NCBI GenBank assembly: GCA_943367595.1
Contig: CALRJS020000011.1
Span: forward strand, 31,272-95,271
From: MW101C3 sp943367595
GTDB lineage: Bacteria > Cyanobacteriota > Cyanobacteriia > PCC-6307 > Cyanobiaceae
Length of the DNA stretch: 64,000 bases
Reading direction: 5' to 3'
In this document: positions 1 through 7,940 of the stretch, in pieces
How positions within the stretch are numbered: the first letter of the stretch is position 1
Layout: each line of letters begins with the position of its first letter
Position numbers and translations under genes: made by a program
Notes under the pieces: model-generated
What the model saw: only the letters and a program-made list of their open reading frames with translations
Told to the model about the DNA's origin: nothing
The model's database searches: none

Positions 1-75
1 GTCTCGCCTGGAAACGACAGAGCCTAGAAACCTGTCTGCAGCGTGGCTGCTCCTGCAGGCCGGCGCCGCTGGTCA

Positions 76-531
76 TCAGGAGGGGGCGCCGGACGCTGCA
101 CCGGCGGTGGACTCGCCGCCGGCGAGACTGCGGGCCTGGGCCTGCATCATCTTGAAGATGTTGAGGAAGCCATTGGCCCGCGATGGGGTGAGGCTGGCCT
201 GCAGGCCCGTATCCGCCAGGAAGGCAGGATCCACGGCGGCAGCCTGCTCGGGCGTCAGGCCTTCGAGCGCTTCGATCAGCAGGGCCAGCAGCCCTTTGGT
301 GATCTGGGCATCGGAATCACCCCGCCAATGCAGCCGCCCCTGCTGAAGCTCGCCCACCACGTACACCTGCGACACGCAGCCTTTCACCTTGAAGGGATCG
401 ACACGGAACTCATCCGGCAGCGGCTCCAGCTTCTGGGCCAGCCAGAGCACATAGGCGTAGCGGCGCTTGGGGTCGGTGGTACCGCGCAGGCGCTCAACGA
501 TCCGGTCGAGCGCTTCGGTGCCGGTGCTCAT
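76..531 (-). CDS. sufE: SufE family Fe-S cluster assembly protein
   Basis: A 151-residue protein that fits the SufE sulfur-acceptor family. SufE takes persulfide sulfur from the cysteine desulfurase SufS and passes it to the SufBCD scaffold in the cytosol. The acceptor cysteine lies in the motif KGCVSQVY (Cys52), followed by the family's typical central segment; the last ~20 residues are Ala/Gly/Ser-rich and probably unstructured. The ATG start overlaps the stop of the upstream secreted-protein gene as ATGA (528-531), so the two are likely co-transcribed. No sufS or sufBCD lies in the window. The 75 bases between the window edge and the stop hold nothing I recognise. Confidence 0.9.
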   Translation of the reverse strand: MSTGTEALDRIVERLRGTTDPKRRYAYVLWLAQKLEPLPDEFRVDPFKVKGCVSQVYVVGELQQGRLHWRGDSDAQITKGLLALLIEALEGLTPEQAAAVDPAFLADTGLQASLTPSRANGFLNIFKMMQAQARSLAGGESTAGAASGAPS

Positions 532-1034
532 CGAAGGCGACGGCGCGCAGCGGACCAGCCACTCAGACCGGCGATCACCCCGCCGACGCTGCCAAGGCCG
601 CCCAGCACCAGGGTGCCGATCAGCCAGGGGGAGGTCCAGGGCGCCGTCGGCTCGGCCGGGCGGCGGCTGAGGCTGTCAATCAGAGGGCGGCCGCTCTTCA
701 CCGTCAGGTCGAGGAAGTCGCGGTGGCCGGGGCCGTCGTCGACCTGCAGCTCCCAGGTGCCATCGGCGCCGCTGGGCAACACGAAGGACAGCTTGCCGTC
801 GGCATCCAGCTGGCCCACCTCCACCGGTGTGCCGCCACCTGGCGGCACCACACGCACCTGGGCTCCGGCCGCCGGTTCACCGGAGGAGAAGCGGCTCTCA
901 AGCAGCAGGGAGTCGTTGAGGGAGCGGAGCTGATCGAGGCTGCTCTCGATGGCATGGGCCCGGGCCGCCACCGGCAGCAGGGCGAGGGCCGCCGCTCCCA
1001 GGCATGGCACCACCAGGCGTTGGAAGGAGGTCAC
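528..1034 (-). CDS. Exported, C-terminally anchored protein of unknown function
   Basis: 168 residues from a GTG start. Residues 1-26 look like a signal peptide ending ARAHA. The middle (about 45-115) is rich in Gly/Pro/Asp and alternates like a small beta-sandwich (GAQVRVVPPGG, DADGKLSFVLP, GTWELQVDDGPGH), resembling the Ig-like or carboxypeptidase-regulatory-like domains of periplasmic metal-uptake accessory proteins. A C-terminal membrane helix (about 137-160) is followed by a basic tail (AARRRLR). The sequence suggests a periplasmic domain on one anchor. A link to nickel/cobalt uptake would be analogy only; no transporter gene is adjacent. It overlaps sufE by 4 bases. Confidence 0.7.
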   Translation of the reverse strand: MTSFQRLVVPCLGAAALALLPVAARAHAIESSLDQLRSLNDSLLLESRFSSGEPAAGAQVRVVPPGGGTPVEVGQLDADGKLSFVLPSGADGTWELQVDDGPGHRDFLDLTVKSGRPLIDSLSRRPAEPTAPWTSPWLIGTLVLGGLGSVGGVIAGLSGWSAARRRLR

Positions 1035-1104
1035 GGGCGATTGAGCGAACAGAGGAGGGCCGGTTCCGCTTCAGGAGGGCCAGGCGCTCCAGCGTAAGAG
1101 GGGT

Positions 1105-1389
1105 TCAGGAGGCCGACCAGCGGTTGCCGGCGGCATGGGCCTTGCCCGCCTGCACCATCCGGACCATCGAGCTCACCATCATCGACAGGGCCTCGCTGGG
1201 CTCTGAGCGGTGACCGAGCTCGGCGGCCATCACGCGATCGGCCACGGTGCGGCCTGCCGCCGCGGCGGTTCCGGCGCGCAGCGCCGGGGAAAGGCGCCGA
1301 CCGCTGGTGCCCTCGGCATCCATCCGAGCCACCGCAGGCTGCATCAGGCCCATCGGCGGTTGAGCGGACGAATCCGAGGAGAGCACCAC
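1105..1389 (-). CDS. Small conserved-type hypothetical protein
   Basis: 94 residues if started at the GTG at 1389; an internal ATG at residue 13 is an alternative. I recognise no domain. The composition is Met-rich (MGLMQP, MMVSSMVRM) with an amphipathic C-terminal helix ending GNRWSAS. It sits between the cyclo-ligase and the exported-protein gene on the same strand, and no other frame here looks more protein-like. It is probably a small soluble cyanobacterial protein; the call rests on position and composition only. Confidence 0.45.
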   Translation of the reverse strand: MVLSSDSSAQPPMGLMQPAVARMDAEGTSGRRLSPALRAGTAAAAGRTVADRVMAAELGHRSEPSEALSMMVSSMVRMVQAGKAHAAGNRWSAS

Positions 1390-1452
1390 AGGAAGGCTTC
1401 AGCTGCGGGGATCCTGGCAAATGCAGCCCCGTCAGGCGAGCCGGGGGGGGCA

Positions 1453-2130
1453 TCACTCAACAGGTTGCAACCATTCCAGACCCCGCTCGCTGAGCCAACC
1501 GTCGAAGGGGATGTCCCAGGGGTCGGTGGGCAGGGCCTCCACCAGGCAGCCGTAGGGCGCCACGATCACCGCCGGCACGGAGCGCCAGGCTGGCTGCTGC
1601 CGCAGGCGGTCGTACCAGCCACCGCCCGAACCCAGCCGGAAACCACGGCGGTCGAAGGCCAGCGCCGGCACCAGCAGCAGGCCCAGGGCGCTGGGCTGGA
1701 GGCTGGGCCCCTGCGGAGCCGGGATGCCGCAGTGATCAGGGAGCAGCGGCGCGCCCGGGTTCCAGGCAACGTAATGAAGTGCGGCGGCGCCCCTCTCCGT
1801 CGCCCCTGCGACCAGTCCTCCCTCAGGTCCCGCCGCCGGCCGCACCACCGGCAAGGCAAGCGACGCCGGTGCCAGCTGCTGAAGCGGCCTCAGATCAGCT
1901 TCACCACGCAGGGGCCAGTAGAGCCCCAGCCGCTGCGGTCGATCCAGCCAGGGAGCCAGAGCTGCCGCAGCCTTTTGCTGCAGGGCAGGATGCGCCTCCA
2001 TCAGCAGAGCCATCCGCCGCTGGCGCCAGTGGTTGCGCAGGGCTGCCTTGTCGGCGCCTGCCCCACCGACGGCGGCTTCACCAGCGGCGGCTTCACCGGC
2101 CGCAGCTTGACCAGCAGCGGGCCGGGTCAC
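1453..2130 (-). CDS. 5-formyltetrahydrofolate cyclo-ligase
   Basis: Predicted to convert 5-formyl-THF to 5,10-methenyl-THF using ATP (folate one-carbon metabolism, cytosol). The family signature is in the C-terminal half: a glycine-rich loop RLGSGGGWYDR near residue 175, preceded by LLLVPALAFDRRGFRLG. The chosen start is the GTG at 2130, which overlaps the ruvC stop (GTGA, 2127-2130) and gives 225 residues. The open frame continues upstream but only as antisense to ruvC. The protein is longer than the usual ~190-200 because residues 2-21 are an Ala/Gly repeat made of four 15-bp DNA units. Confidence 0.85.
   Translation of the reverse strand: MTRPAAGQAAAGEAAAGEAAVGGAGADKAALRNHWRQRRMALLMEAHPALQQKAAAALAPWLDRPQRLGLYWPLRGEADLRPLQQLAPASLALPVVRPAAGPEGGLVAGATERGAAALHYVAWNPGAPLLPDHCGIPAPQGPSLQPSALGLLLVPALAFDRRGFRLGSGGGWYDRLRQQPAWRSVPAVIVAPYGCLVEALPTDPWDIPFDGWLSERGLEWLQPVE
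2067..2126. repeat. 15-bp tandem repeat, 4 units, at the ruvC/cyclo-ligase junction
   Basis: Four successive 15-mers begin at 2067, 2082, 2097 and 2112. The first two differ at one or two positions (CGACGGCGGCTTCAC, CAGCGGCGGCTTCAC); the others are more diverged. On the minus strand they encode the 5-residue units AAAGE/AAVGG at the extreme N-terminus of the cyclo-ligase. The array abuts the ruvC stop codon. Confidence 0.75.
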
Positions 2131-2588
2131 CGTTGAAACCAGCCGGTGAGCGCCACGGCCAGGGCGTCGGCAGCGTCGTCGGGGCGTGGTGGGTGGTCCA
2201 GGGACAGTTCGCGCATCACGGCGTCGAGCACCTCCTCCTTGCCGGCATGGCCCGAGCCGGTGAGCGCCAGCTTCACCTGCATCGGCGGAAACTCCACCAC
2301 CGGCACCTGCAGCCGCGCCAGGGTCATGATCACCACGCCCCGGGCCTGCACCACCGAAATCGTGGTGCTGGAGCGGTAGAAGAAGAATTTCTCCACCGAC
2401 GCCAGCTCCGGGCGCCAGCGCCGCACCAGCCAGCGCAGGTCGCGGGCGATCTCCACCATCCGCGCGCCATCGGAGCGGCCGGGAAGGGTCTGGATCATGC
2501 CGCAATCGAGCATCCGCTGAGGCGGGCCGGACTCGATCACGCCGTAGCCGACACGGGCGAGGCCGGGATCGATGCCGAGGATGCGCAT
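2127..2588 (-). CDS. ruvC: Crossover junction endodeoxyribonuclease RuvC
   Basis: The Holliday-junction resolvase working with RuvAB in recombinational repair. 153 residues, normal for the family. The N-terminus MRILGIDPGLARVGYG carries the first catalytic Asp (D7). The second acidic residue is in VEKFFF, and the C-terminal pair lies in RPDDAADALAVAL. The ATG is at 2588. Downstream, the cyclo-ligase overlaps by 4 bases. Upstream, a plus-strand TPR gene separates ruvC from chlI. Confidence 0.95.
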   Translation of the reverse strand: MRILGIDPGLARVGYGVIESGPPQRMLDCGMIQTLPGRSDGARMVEIARDLRWLVRRWRPELASVEKFFFYRSSTTISVVQARGVVIMTLARLQVPVVEFPPMQVKLALTGSGHAGKEEVLDAVMRELSLDHPPRPDDAADALAVALTGWFQR

Positions 2589-2660
2589 GGGGCGAATTAT
2601 CCGCGCCGCCAGGAGAGACGTCCGTACGCTCGCTGCACTGGTTATCCCGCGATCAGGGCC

Positions 2661-4130
2661 ATGAAGGGACGGTCACAGGGCTCAGCGGGCTTCGGTGCTG
2701 GATCGGCTGACGGGCCCGGGGTTGGAGGCAGGAAGCGGCTGCCTTCCCGGCGCCGGAGTCTGTCCGCCAACCCCGAGCAGGAGGCACTGCTGCTGGTGAA
2801 AGCCGGCCGGTTGCCGGAGGCCGAAGCGATCTATCGCGCCCTGCTCAAGGCTGGACCGCCGACTGCGACGGCCTGCAACAACCTCGCCCTGCTCTGCGGC
2901 ATGACCGGCAGGAAGATGGAGGAACTGCGGCTGCTGCGCCAGGCGCTGACCCTGCAGCCGCATTACCCACCGGCCCTTGCCAACCTCGGCAAGGCCCTCC
3001 TCCCCCTCGGTCGGCTGGAGGAATCCGAACGGCTGCTGCGCCAGGCGCTGGAGCTGGCCACCCAATCTCCTGAAATCCTCAACAGCCTGGGCGCCACCCT
3101 CATGGCCCGCAGCGACCTGGACGGGGCAGAGGCCTGCTTCCGGGAGGCCCTCCACTTCCATGACGAGCTTGCTGAGGCCCACTTCAACCTGGCCCGCACG
3201 CTGCTGCTGCGCGGCCGGTTTCAGGAGGCCTGGCAGAGATACGAATGGCGATGGCGCTGTCCTGAGTATCAGCATCAGCAGTTGACCAGCGGGCGCCCCC
3301 CCTTTGCCCCTGAGGCCCGAACAGGCCGGTTGCTGCTCTGGCCTGAGCAGGGCGTGGGGGATGAAGTGCTGTTCCACTCCCTGCTCCACGAGGCGGACCA
3401 GCTCAGCGAGGAGATCGTGCTGCAGGCCGACGATCGCCTGCTGCCGCTGCTGGAGCGCTCGTTTCCGGCCCTCACCGTCGTCGGATCGGCAGCTCCGGTG
3501 CCGGAATCCCGCTACGACCGGCAGCTGCCGGTGGGTGGGATGTGTCGCGTTCTGCGCCCCGATGCAGGGGCGTTTCGCCGCCAGCGCCCGGGCTATCTCC
3601 GCAGTGATCCCATCCGTCGAGAAAGGATCAGGGAAGAGCTGCAGAGCAGGCATCAGGGCCTCCTCTGCGGCGTCTCCTGGCACAGTGCCGGACTCACCGG
3701 GCCCGCCAAATCGATCGAGCTGGCGGCCCTGGCGCCAGCCCTCTCACACCCCGACGTGGCTCTGGTGTCGCTTCAGTACGGGTCCGTGCGGCAGGACATC
3801 GCCCGCCTCAGGCGCAAGACGGGTGTGGAGGTGCTGGAGGTGGACAGCGTCGACACCTTCGGCGATCTCGACGGACTTGCCGCACTGATCGACGCCTGCG
3901 ACCTGGTCGTCTCGATCTCCAACAGCACCGCGAACCTGGCCGGCGCTCTGGGGAAACCCACCTGGGTGCTGCTGCCCTCCGCGCCGGACTGGCGCTGGGG
4001 TCAGTCGGGTGCCTCCTGTTTCTGGTACCCCTCCTGTCGCCTGTTCCGGCAAGAACGGCCCGGAGATTGGCAGCCGCCGCTCTTCGAACTGGGGAAGGCG
4101 CTGGACAGGCTGCGTTCCACTGCGGCCTAG
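2661..4130 (+). CDS. TPR protein with C-terminal glycosyltransferase-9-like domain
   Basis: 489 residues from the ATG at 2661; the longer open frame upstream is antisense to ruvC and the cyclo-ligase and is rejected. Residues ~1-35 are basic and Gly/Ser-rich. Residues ~36-200 form about five tetratricopeptide repeats (LLVKAGRLPEAEAIYRALL, ALANLGKALLPLGRLEESER, NSLGATLMARSDLDGAEACF, AHFNLARTLLLRGRFQEAW). The rest resembles the heptosyltransferase/GT9-like module often fused to TPRs: LLLWPEQGVGDEVLFHSLL, VALVSLQYGSV and SNSTANLAGALGKPTWVLLPS. No substrate can be assigned. It is the only plus-strand gene between two minus-strand blocks, ending 20 bases from the chlI stop, which suggests a late insertion. 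Confidence 0.75.
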   Translation: MKGRSQGSAGFGAGSADGPGVGGRKRLPSRRRSLSANPEQEALLLVKAGRLPEAEAIYRALLKAGPPTATACNNLALLCGMTGRKMEELRLLRQALTLQPHYPPALANLGKALLPLGRLEESERLLRQALELATQSPEILNSLGATLMARSDLDGAEACFREALHFHDELAEAHFNLARTLLLRGRFQEAWQRYEWRWRCPEYQHQQLTSGRPPFAPEARTGRLLLWPEQGVGDEVLFHSLLHEADQLSEEIVLQADDRLLPLLERSFPALTVVGSAAPVPESRYDRQLPVGGMCRVLRPDAGAFRRQRPGYLRSDPIRRERIREELQSRHQGLLCGVSWHSAGLTGPAKSIELAALAPALSHPDVALVSLQYGSVRQDIARLRRKTGVEVLEVDSVDTFGDLDGLAALIDACDLVVSISNSTANLAGALGKPTWVLLPSAPDWRWGQSGASCFWYPSCRLFRQERPGDWQPPLFELGKALDRLRSTAA

Positions 4131-4150
4131 CGCTGCGGCCCCCTGCGGGC

Positions 4151-5239
4151 TCAGGCCGCCAGGGCCAGCTCGAAACCGCTGCGGTCGCTCGGCTCAGGCC
4201 GCTCGAACACCTTGCAGAACACCTTGATAACCCGATCGCCGGTGTCGATCTGCTCCAGCGGGTCCTTGCGCAGGCGGTGGCGCAGGCAGCAGGCCACCAC
4301 CCGGGCCACGTCGTCGTCGGTGACCTCGTTGCGGTGCTCGAAGGCAGCCAGGGCCCTGGCCGCCCGGTTGGTGACGATGTCGCCGCGCAGGCCGTCCACA
4401 TCCAGTTCGCCGCACACCGCCGAGATGCGCACCCGCAGGTCGTCGTCGATCACCACCGACGGCAACCGGTTCTGGGCCTCCACCACCCGGGCCTGCAGGG
4501 CGTCCTGAACGTCCTGCACCTGGGCGCTGAAGGCCTCGGGGTCGGCATCGAAGCCGGTGCGCTGGTCAACCACCTGCACGCGCAGCTCGGGATCGCGCAC
4601 GGTGCGCACCTCCACGCTCATGCCGAAGCGATCAAGCAGCTGGGGCCGCAGCTCCCCTTCCTCCGGGTTGCCGGAGCCGATCAGCACGAAACGCGCCGGG
4701 TGCCGCACGCTCACGCCTTCCCGTTCCACCGTGTTCCAGCCCGAGGCGGCCGAGTCGAGCAGCACGTCCACCAGGTGGTCGTCGAGAAGGTTCACCTCAT
4801 CGACGTAGAGCAGGCCGCGGTTGGCCTTGGCCAGCAGGCCCGGCTCAAACGCCCGGATGCCCTCGCTCAGCGCTTTCTCGATGTCGATCGTGCCGCACAA
4901 ACGGTCTTCGGTGGCACCCAGCGGCAGGTCCACCATCGGCACCTGGCGGGGTTCCACCGGCAGGGTCTCGCCGGCTTCGGCCCGTTCGCGCACCTCGCTG
5001 CTCTGCAGATCGGGGTCGGTGGGAGAGCTGTTGTAGGGGTCGCCGGCCACCACGGGGATAGCTGGCAGCAGATCGGCCAGGGCGCGGATGGTGGTCGACT
5101 TGCCCGTACCGCGGTCGCCCATGATCATCACGCCGCCGATGCGGGGATCGATCACGTTCAGCAGCAGGGCGAGTTTCATCTCCTCCTGGCCGACGATGGC
5201 GGTGAAGGGAAACACCCTGCGCTTGCGGGTCTGACTCAC
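4151..5239 (-). CDS. chlI: Magnesium chelatase ATPase subunit I
   Basis: The AAA+ motor subunit that, with ChlD and ChlH, inserts Mg2+ into protoporphyrin IX, the first committed step of chlorophyll synthesis. Starting at the GTG at 5239 gives 362 residues (MSQTRKRRVFPF), the usual ChlI length; the longer frame upstream is antisense to the DUF3370 gene. Walker A is GDRGTGKST (41-49). Walker B lies in GLLYVDEVNLLDDHLVDVLLDS. Sensor and arginine-finger regions (GSGNPEEGELRPQLLDRFG) are intact. The start overlaps the DUF3370 stop by 4 bases, so it is the last gene of a chain of overlapping or closely spaced genes that starts at cytM. Confidence 0.96.
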   Translation of the reverse strand: MSQTRKRRVFPFTAIVGQEEMKLALLLNVIDPRIGGVMIMGDRGTGKSTTIRALADLLPAIPVVAGDPYNSSPTDPDLQSSEVRERAEAGETLPVEPRQVPMVDLPLGATEDRLCGTIDIEKALSEGIRAFEPGLLAKANRGLLYVDEVNLLDDHLVDVLLDSAASGWNTVEREGVSVRHPARFVLIGSGNPEEGELRPQLLDRFGMSVEVRTVRDPELRVQVVDQRTGFDADPEAFSAQVQDVQDALQARVVEAQNRLPSVVIDDDLRVRISAVCGELDVDGLRGDIVTNRAARALAAFEHRNEVTDDDVARVVACCLRHRLRKDPLEQIDTGDRVIKVFCKVFERPEPSDRSGFELALAA

Positions 5240-6831
5240 GGACGACAGCTCGGCACGGGTTCGGATTGTTTCACAGCTGAGGTTTCGGCCGGCGCGGCGG
5301 GCACCGGCAGCAGGGTGAGCACCTGGGGTGGGGTGGCATCCGCCGGGTAGATCAACCGCACGCGCAGCTCCCGCTGCTCTCCGGGCTGGAGCCGCACGCG
5401 GCCCAGCTCCGGCCCCTGCTGCCCCTGGCGCTGCACCAGGTGGAACCAGCGCCGGCCCATCCGCCGGCCCTGGGGATCGTCGAGGCCGCTCACCTCCACG
5501 GTGCCGCGGAACATCACCGGCCGGACCTCGGTGACGTTGAAGCTCAACCCTCCCAGCGGCTTGTCGGTCTTGCGGGGCGACTCCAGCGCCAGCGAAAGCA
5601 CGCTCGGCTGGTCGCTGTCGTTGCGCAGCGGCAGGCGCAGGTCGTACTCGACGCCGTAGTTGCCGTGGGCGGCCCAGGCGGTGCCGGGATAGAAGGGGTC
5701 GAGCTCGGCGGTCTGCACCTGGCCGGTGCCGAGGGTGCCCAGCTCCAGCCCGGCGATCGGCCACGACACCGGGGCGCTGCGCACCGACAGCACCGGGCTG
5801 CCGGGATCGGTGAGCGTGCCGGTCCAACGGCTGCCCAGCTGCACACCACTGACCCGCGAATAGATGATCCGCCCCTTGGCGCCGCGCGGCGTGGGCTGGT
5901 GCTCCTTGGGGCTGAGCCCGCCCCGCAACAGCTCCAGCCAGGTGGCGTCCGACGGGGGCTGGTCACCGCCGAAGGCGGCCAGTGTGGCGACCTGCACCGG
6001 CCCGTCGCTCACCAGCCGCAGCTGCAGGTTGCGGCCGTTGAGCAGGGGGTCGAGGCCGCGCACCGGGATCGGCACTGCCACCAGGGTGGTGAGTTCTCCG
6101 GCCGGCAGCTGCCATTGGGCCGGAATCTCAGGGCTGCGGCGCTGCTGCAGCAGTTCAGCCGCCACCCGGCTGCCCGGGCCGGAAAACGCGGAGGTGCCGT
6201 CATGGGGAACCAGCGCCGGCAGGGGCAGGAAGGGAGCGTCCGCCTGTTTGGGGTCGGTGGCCTGCGACAGCGCCGTGGAACCGCTGATCAACTGCAGCCG
6301 CACCGGCCGCGGGCCGTTGGGTGCCGCCACCACCCCCAGCCAGAGGGTGGAATCCACGGTTTCGGGCCGCCCCGCGTAGACGTGATGGCTGAACAGGTCG
6401 AAGCGGCCTTTCAGGGGACGGTTGAGGTGAGCCGCCGGCACACCAAGAGGCTGCCCGCCCAGGGTGGCGGCCCCATCGAAGGTGGAGAGCAGGATGCCGG
6501 GCGCCGTGATCAGCTCGGGGTTGTTGTCATTGATCAACGGCACCTGATCCAGCTTTCCGGGCAGCGCCCGCACCTGCTGGGGCCGCAGCACGGTGGTGGG
6601 AGCCGCAGCGGGGGCGGGAGCCGGTGCCGGAGCCGCGGCGGGCTGGATGGGCCCCGTAGCGGCCGCCGGATTCGCTGCCGGCTTGGCCGCGGAAGTGGCC
6701 GCCAGGGTGGTCAGCGGATCGGCGGCGGCGGCCCCGCCACTGGCGCCCAGCGCCAGGGCGCCACCGGCAAGAGCCGGCAGCAGGGAGCTCAGCCACCGGC
6801 GACGGCGGTTGCGGGAAGCGTGCGGGTTCAT
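5236..6831 (-). CDS. DUF3370 family exported protein
   Basis: 531 residues. Residues 1-37 are a signal peptide (basic start NRRRRW, hydrophobic core, AAAADP). Residues ~40-80 form an Ala/Pro-rich linker (QPAAAPAPAPAPAAAP). The remaining ~450 residues fit the cyanobacterial DUF3370 family: LITAPGILLSTFDGAATLGG, FDLFSHHVYAG and GNYGVEYDLRLPLRNDSDQPS, mostly beta-strand. The function is unknown; it is probably periplasmic or outer-membrane associated. It overlaps the serine hydrolase upstream (ATGA) and chlI downstream (GTGA). Confidence 0.85.
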   Translation of the reverse strand: MNPHASRNRRRRWLSSLLPALAGGALALGASGGAAAADPLTTLAATSAAKPAANPAAATGPIQPAAAPAPAPAPAAAPTTVLRPQQVRALPGKLDQVPLINDNNPELITAPGILLSTFDGAATLGGQPLGVPAAHLNRPLKGRFDLFSHHVYAGRPETVDSTLWLGVVAAPNGPRPVRLQLISGSTALSQATDPKQADAPFLPLPALVPHDGTSAFSGPGSRVAAELLQQRRSPEIPAQWQLPAGELTTLVAVPIPVRGLDPLLNGRNLQLRLVSDGPVQVATLAAFGGDQPPSDATWLELLRGGLSPKEHQPTPRGAKGRIIYSRVSGVQLGSRWTGTLTDPGSPVLSVRSAPVSWPIAGLELGTLGTGQVQTAELDPFYPGTAWAAHGNYGVEYDLRLPLRNDSDQPSVLSLALESPRKTDKPLGGLSFNVTEVRPVMFRGTVEVSGLDDPQGRRMGRRWFHLVQRQGQQGPELGRVRLQPGEQRELRVRLIYPADATPPQVLTLLPVPAAPAETSAVKQSEPVPSCRP

Positions 6832-7919
6832 CGCGGGGTGGGAGCAGGGGAACGGCCGACCAGGGTTTCGCTCATGGCCGCGGCCATCGCCCGGATCAGA
6901 TCGGTGGAGCGGGGATCGTTGAAGGGGCCCTTGACCATGAAGGCCGCCACGGCCCGCTGGCCGTTGGGCAGTTCAATCAGTCCGGCATCGGAGTAGGCGA
7001 TGCCGATGTCGCCGGTCTTGTTGAGCACGTTGATGCCGCGGGCCAGCAGTTCGCTGTCGGGGTCGCTGGAATCGCCGCCGATCCCCTTGAGCACCCCTGC
7101 GGGCAGAAGGGTGTTGGTGCGCGAGGTACCCATGATCGTGCGGAAGTGATCCCGCGCCCGTGGACTGAGCTTGGCGCCGGTGTCCACCAGGGCGATGGAG
7201 CGGGCGAGATCGTGGGGGCTGGTGGTGTTGGTGCCCTCCAGATCGGGCAGCCAGTTGTTGACCACAGTGGCGGGAAGGCCCAGCGCCTGGAAGCGGGCAT
7301 TGATGGCCAACTTGCCACCCACCCGCTTGATCAGCAGGTTGGTGGCGCTGTTGTCGCTGACGCGGATCATCTCGGTGGCGGCTTCGTAGAAGGGAAAGCG
7401 TGTACCGAGCGGACGGCTGGCCATCCAGCCGGCACCACCACCCACCACCTCCTTGGTGAGCGGCAGGGGTTCGCCCCAGCGCAACTTGCCGCGGTCGAGG
7501 TCCTCGAGCGCCGCCAGCAGGATCGGTGTCTTGATCGAGCTGGCGGCAGGCAGCGGTGTGTCGGGATTCAGCTGGGCGAAGCGGCCGTCATCGAGCACCA
7601 GCAGGAAGCCCCCCACCTTGAGGTCCTTCTGGGCCGCCGCCAGCGCCTTCCAGCGGGCGCTGAGGGCCGTGAGTTCCTTGCGCGGCTCGAAGCTGCCCAG
7701 CGGGATGCCCTGCTGCAGCGGCGCCACCGGTGTGGTGGCAGCGCCCATGCGCGGCGTGTCCATCGCTCCCTGAGCCATCCGGGGGGCGAGCTGTTTCAGC
7801 ACCGTGCCGGTGATCACACCGAGACCGACGCCCAGCACCAGCAGTCGCAGCACCAGGGCCAGGGGCTGGAACCAGCCGGTGGATCCGGATCGGGGGGGGC
7901 GGCCCGAGCGCACAGACAA
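6828..7919 (-). CDS. Class A beta-lactamase-like serine hydrolase
   Basis: 363 residues from a TTG at 7919; a GTG two codons later is equally possible. A membrane anchor or uncleaved signal spans residues ~18-40. The penicillin-binding/beta-lactamase triad is present: SSIK (Ser127, Lys130), SDN (188-190) and KTG (301-303). This supports an acyl-serine hydrolase acting in the periplasm, either a beta-lactamase or a peptidoglycan-modifying enzyme. Cyanobacterial members are common and mostly uncharacterised, so resistance should not be assumed. It follows the trmJ-like gene by 21 bases and overlaps the DUF3370 gene. Confidence 0.85.
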   Translation of the reverse strand: MSVRSGRPPRSGSTGWFQPLALVLRLLVLGVGLGVITGTVLKQLAPRMAQGAMDTPRMGAATTPVAPLQQGIPLGSFEPRKELTALSARWKALAAAQKDLKVGGFLLVLDDGRFAQLNPDTPLPAASSIKTPILLAALEDLDRGKLRWGEPLPLTKEVVGGGAGWMASRPLGTRFPFYEAATEMIRVSDNSATNLLIKRVGGKLAINARFQALGLPATVVNNWLPDLEGTNTTSPHDLARSIALVDTGAKLSPRARDHFRTIMGTSRTNTLLPAGVLKGIGGDSSDPDSELLARGINVLNKTGDIGIAYSDAGLIELPNGQRAVAAFMVKGPFNDPRSTDLIRAMAAAMSETLVGRSPAPTPR

Positions 7920-7940
7920 ACGAAAAGGGTTGGCAGGACG

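Noticed and set aside
1031..1456. 141-codon frame overlapping the small unknown gene at 1105-1389
   Set aside because: Arg/Pro-rich shadow sequence in a different frame; the 94-residue frame has a more protein-like composition.
6828..7919. Antibiotic-resistance beta-lactamase
   Set aside because: The motifs are those of the fold, but it sits in a core photosynthesis-linked operon and such hydrolases are common in cyanobacteria; resistance is not supported.
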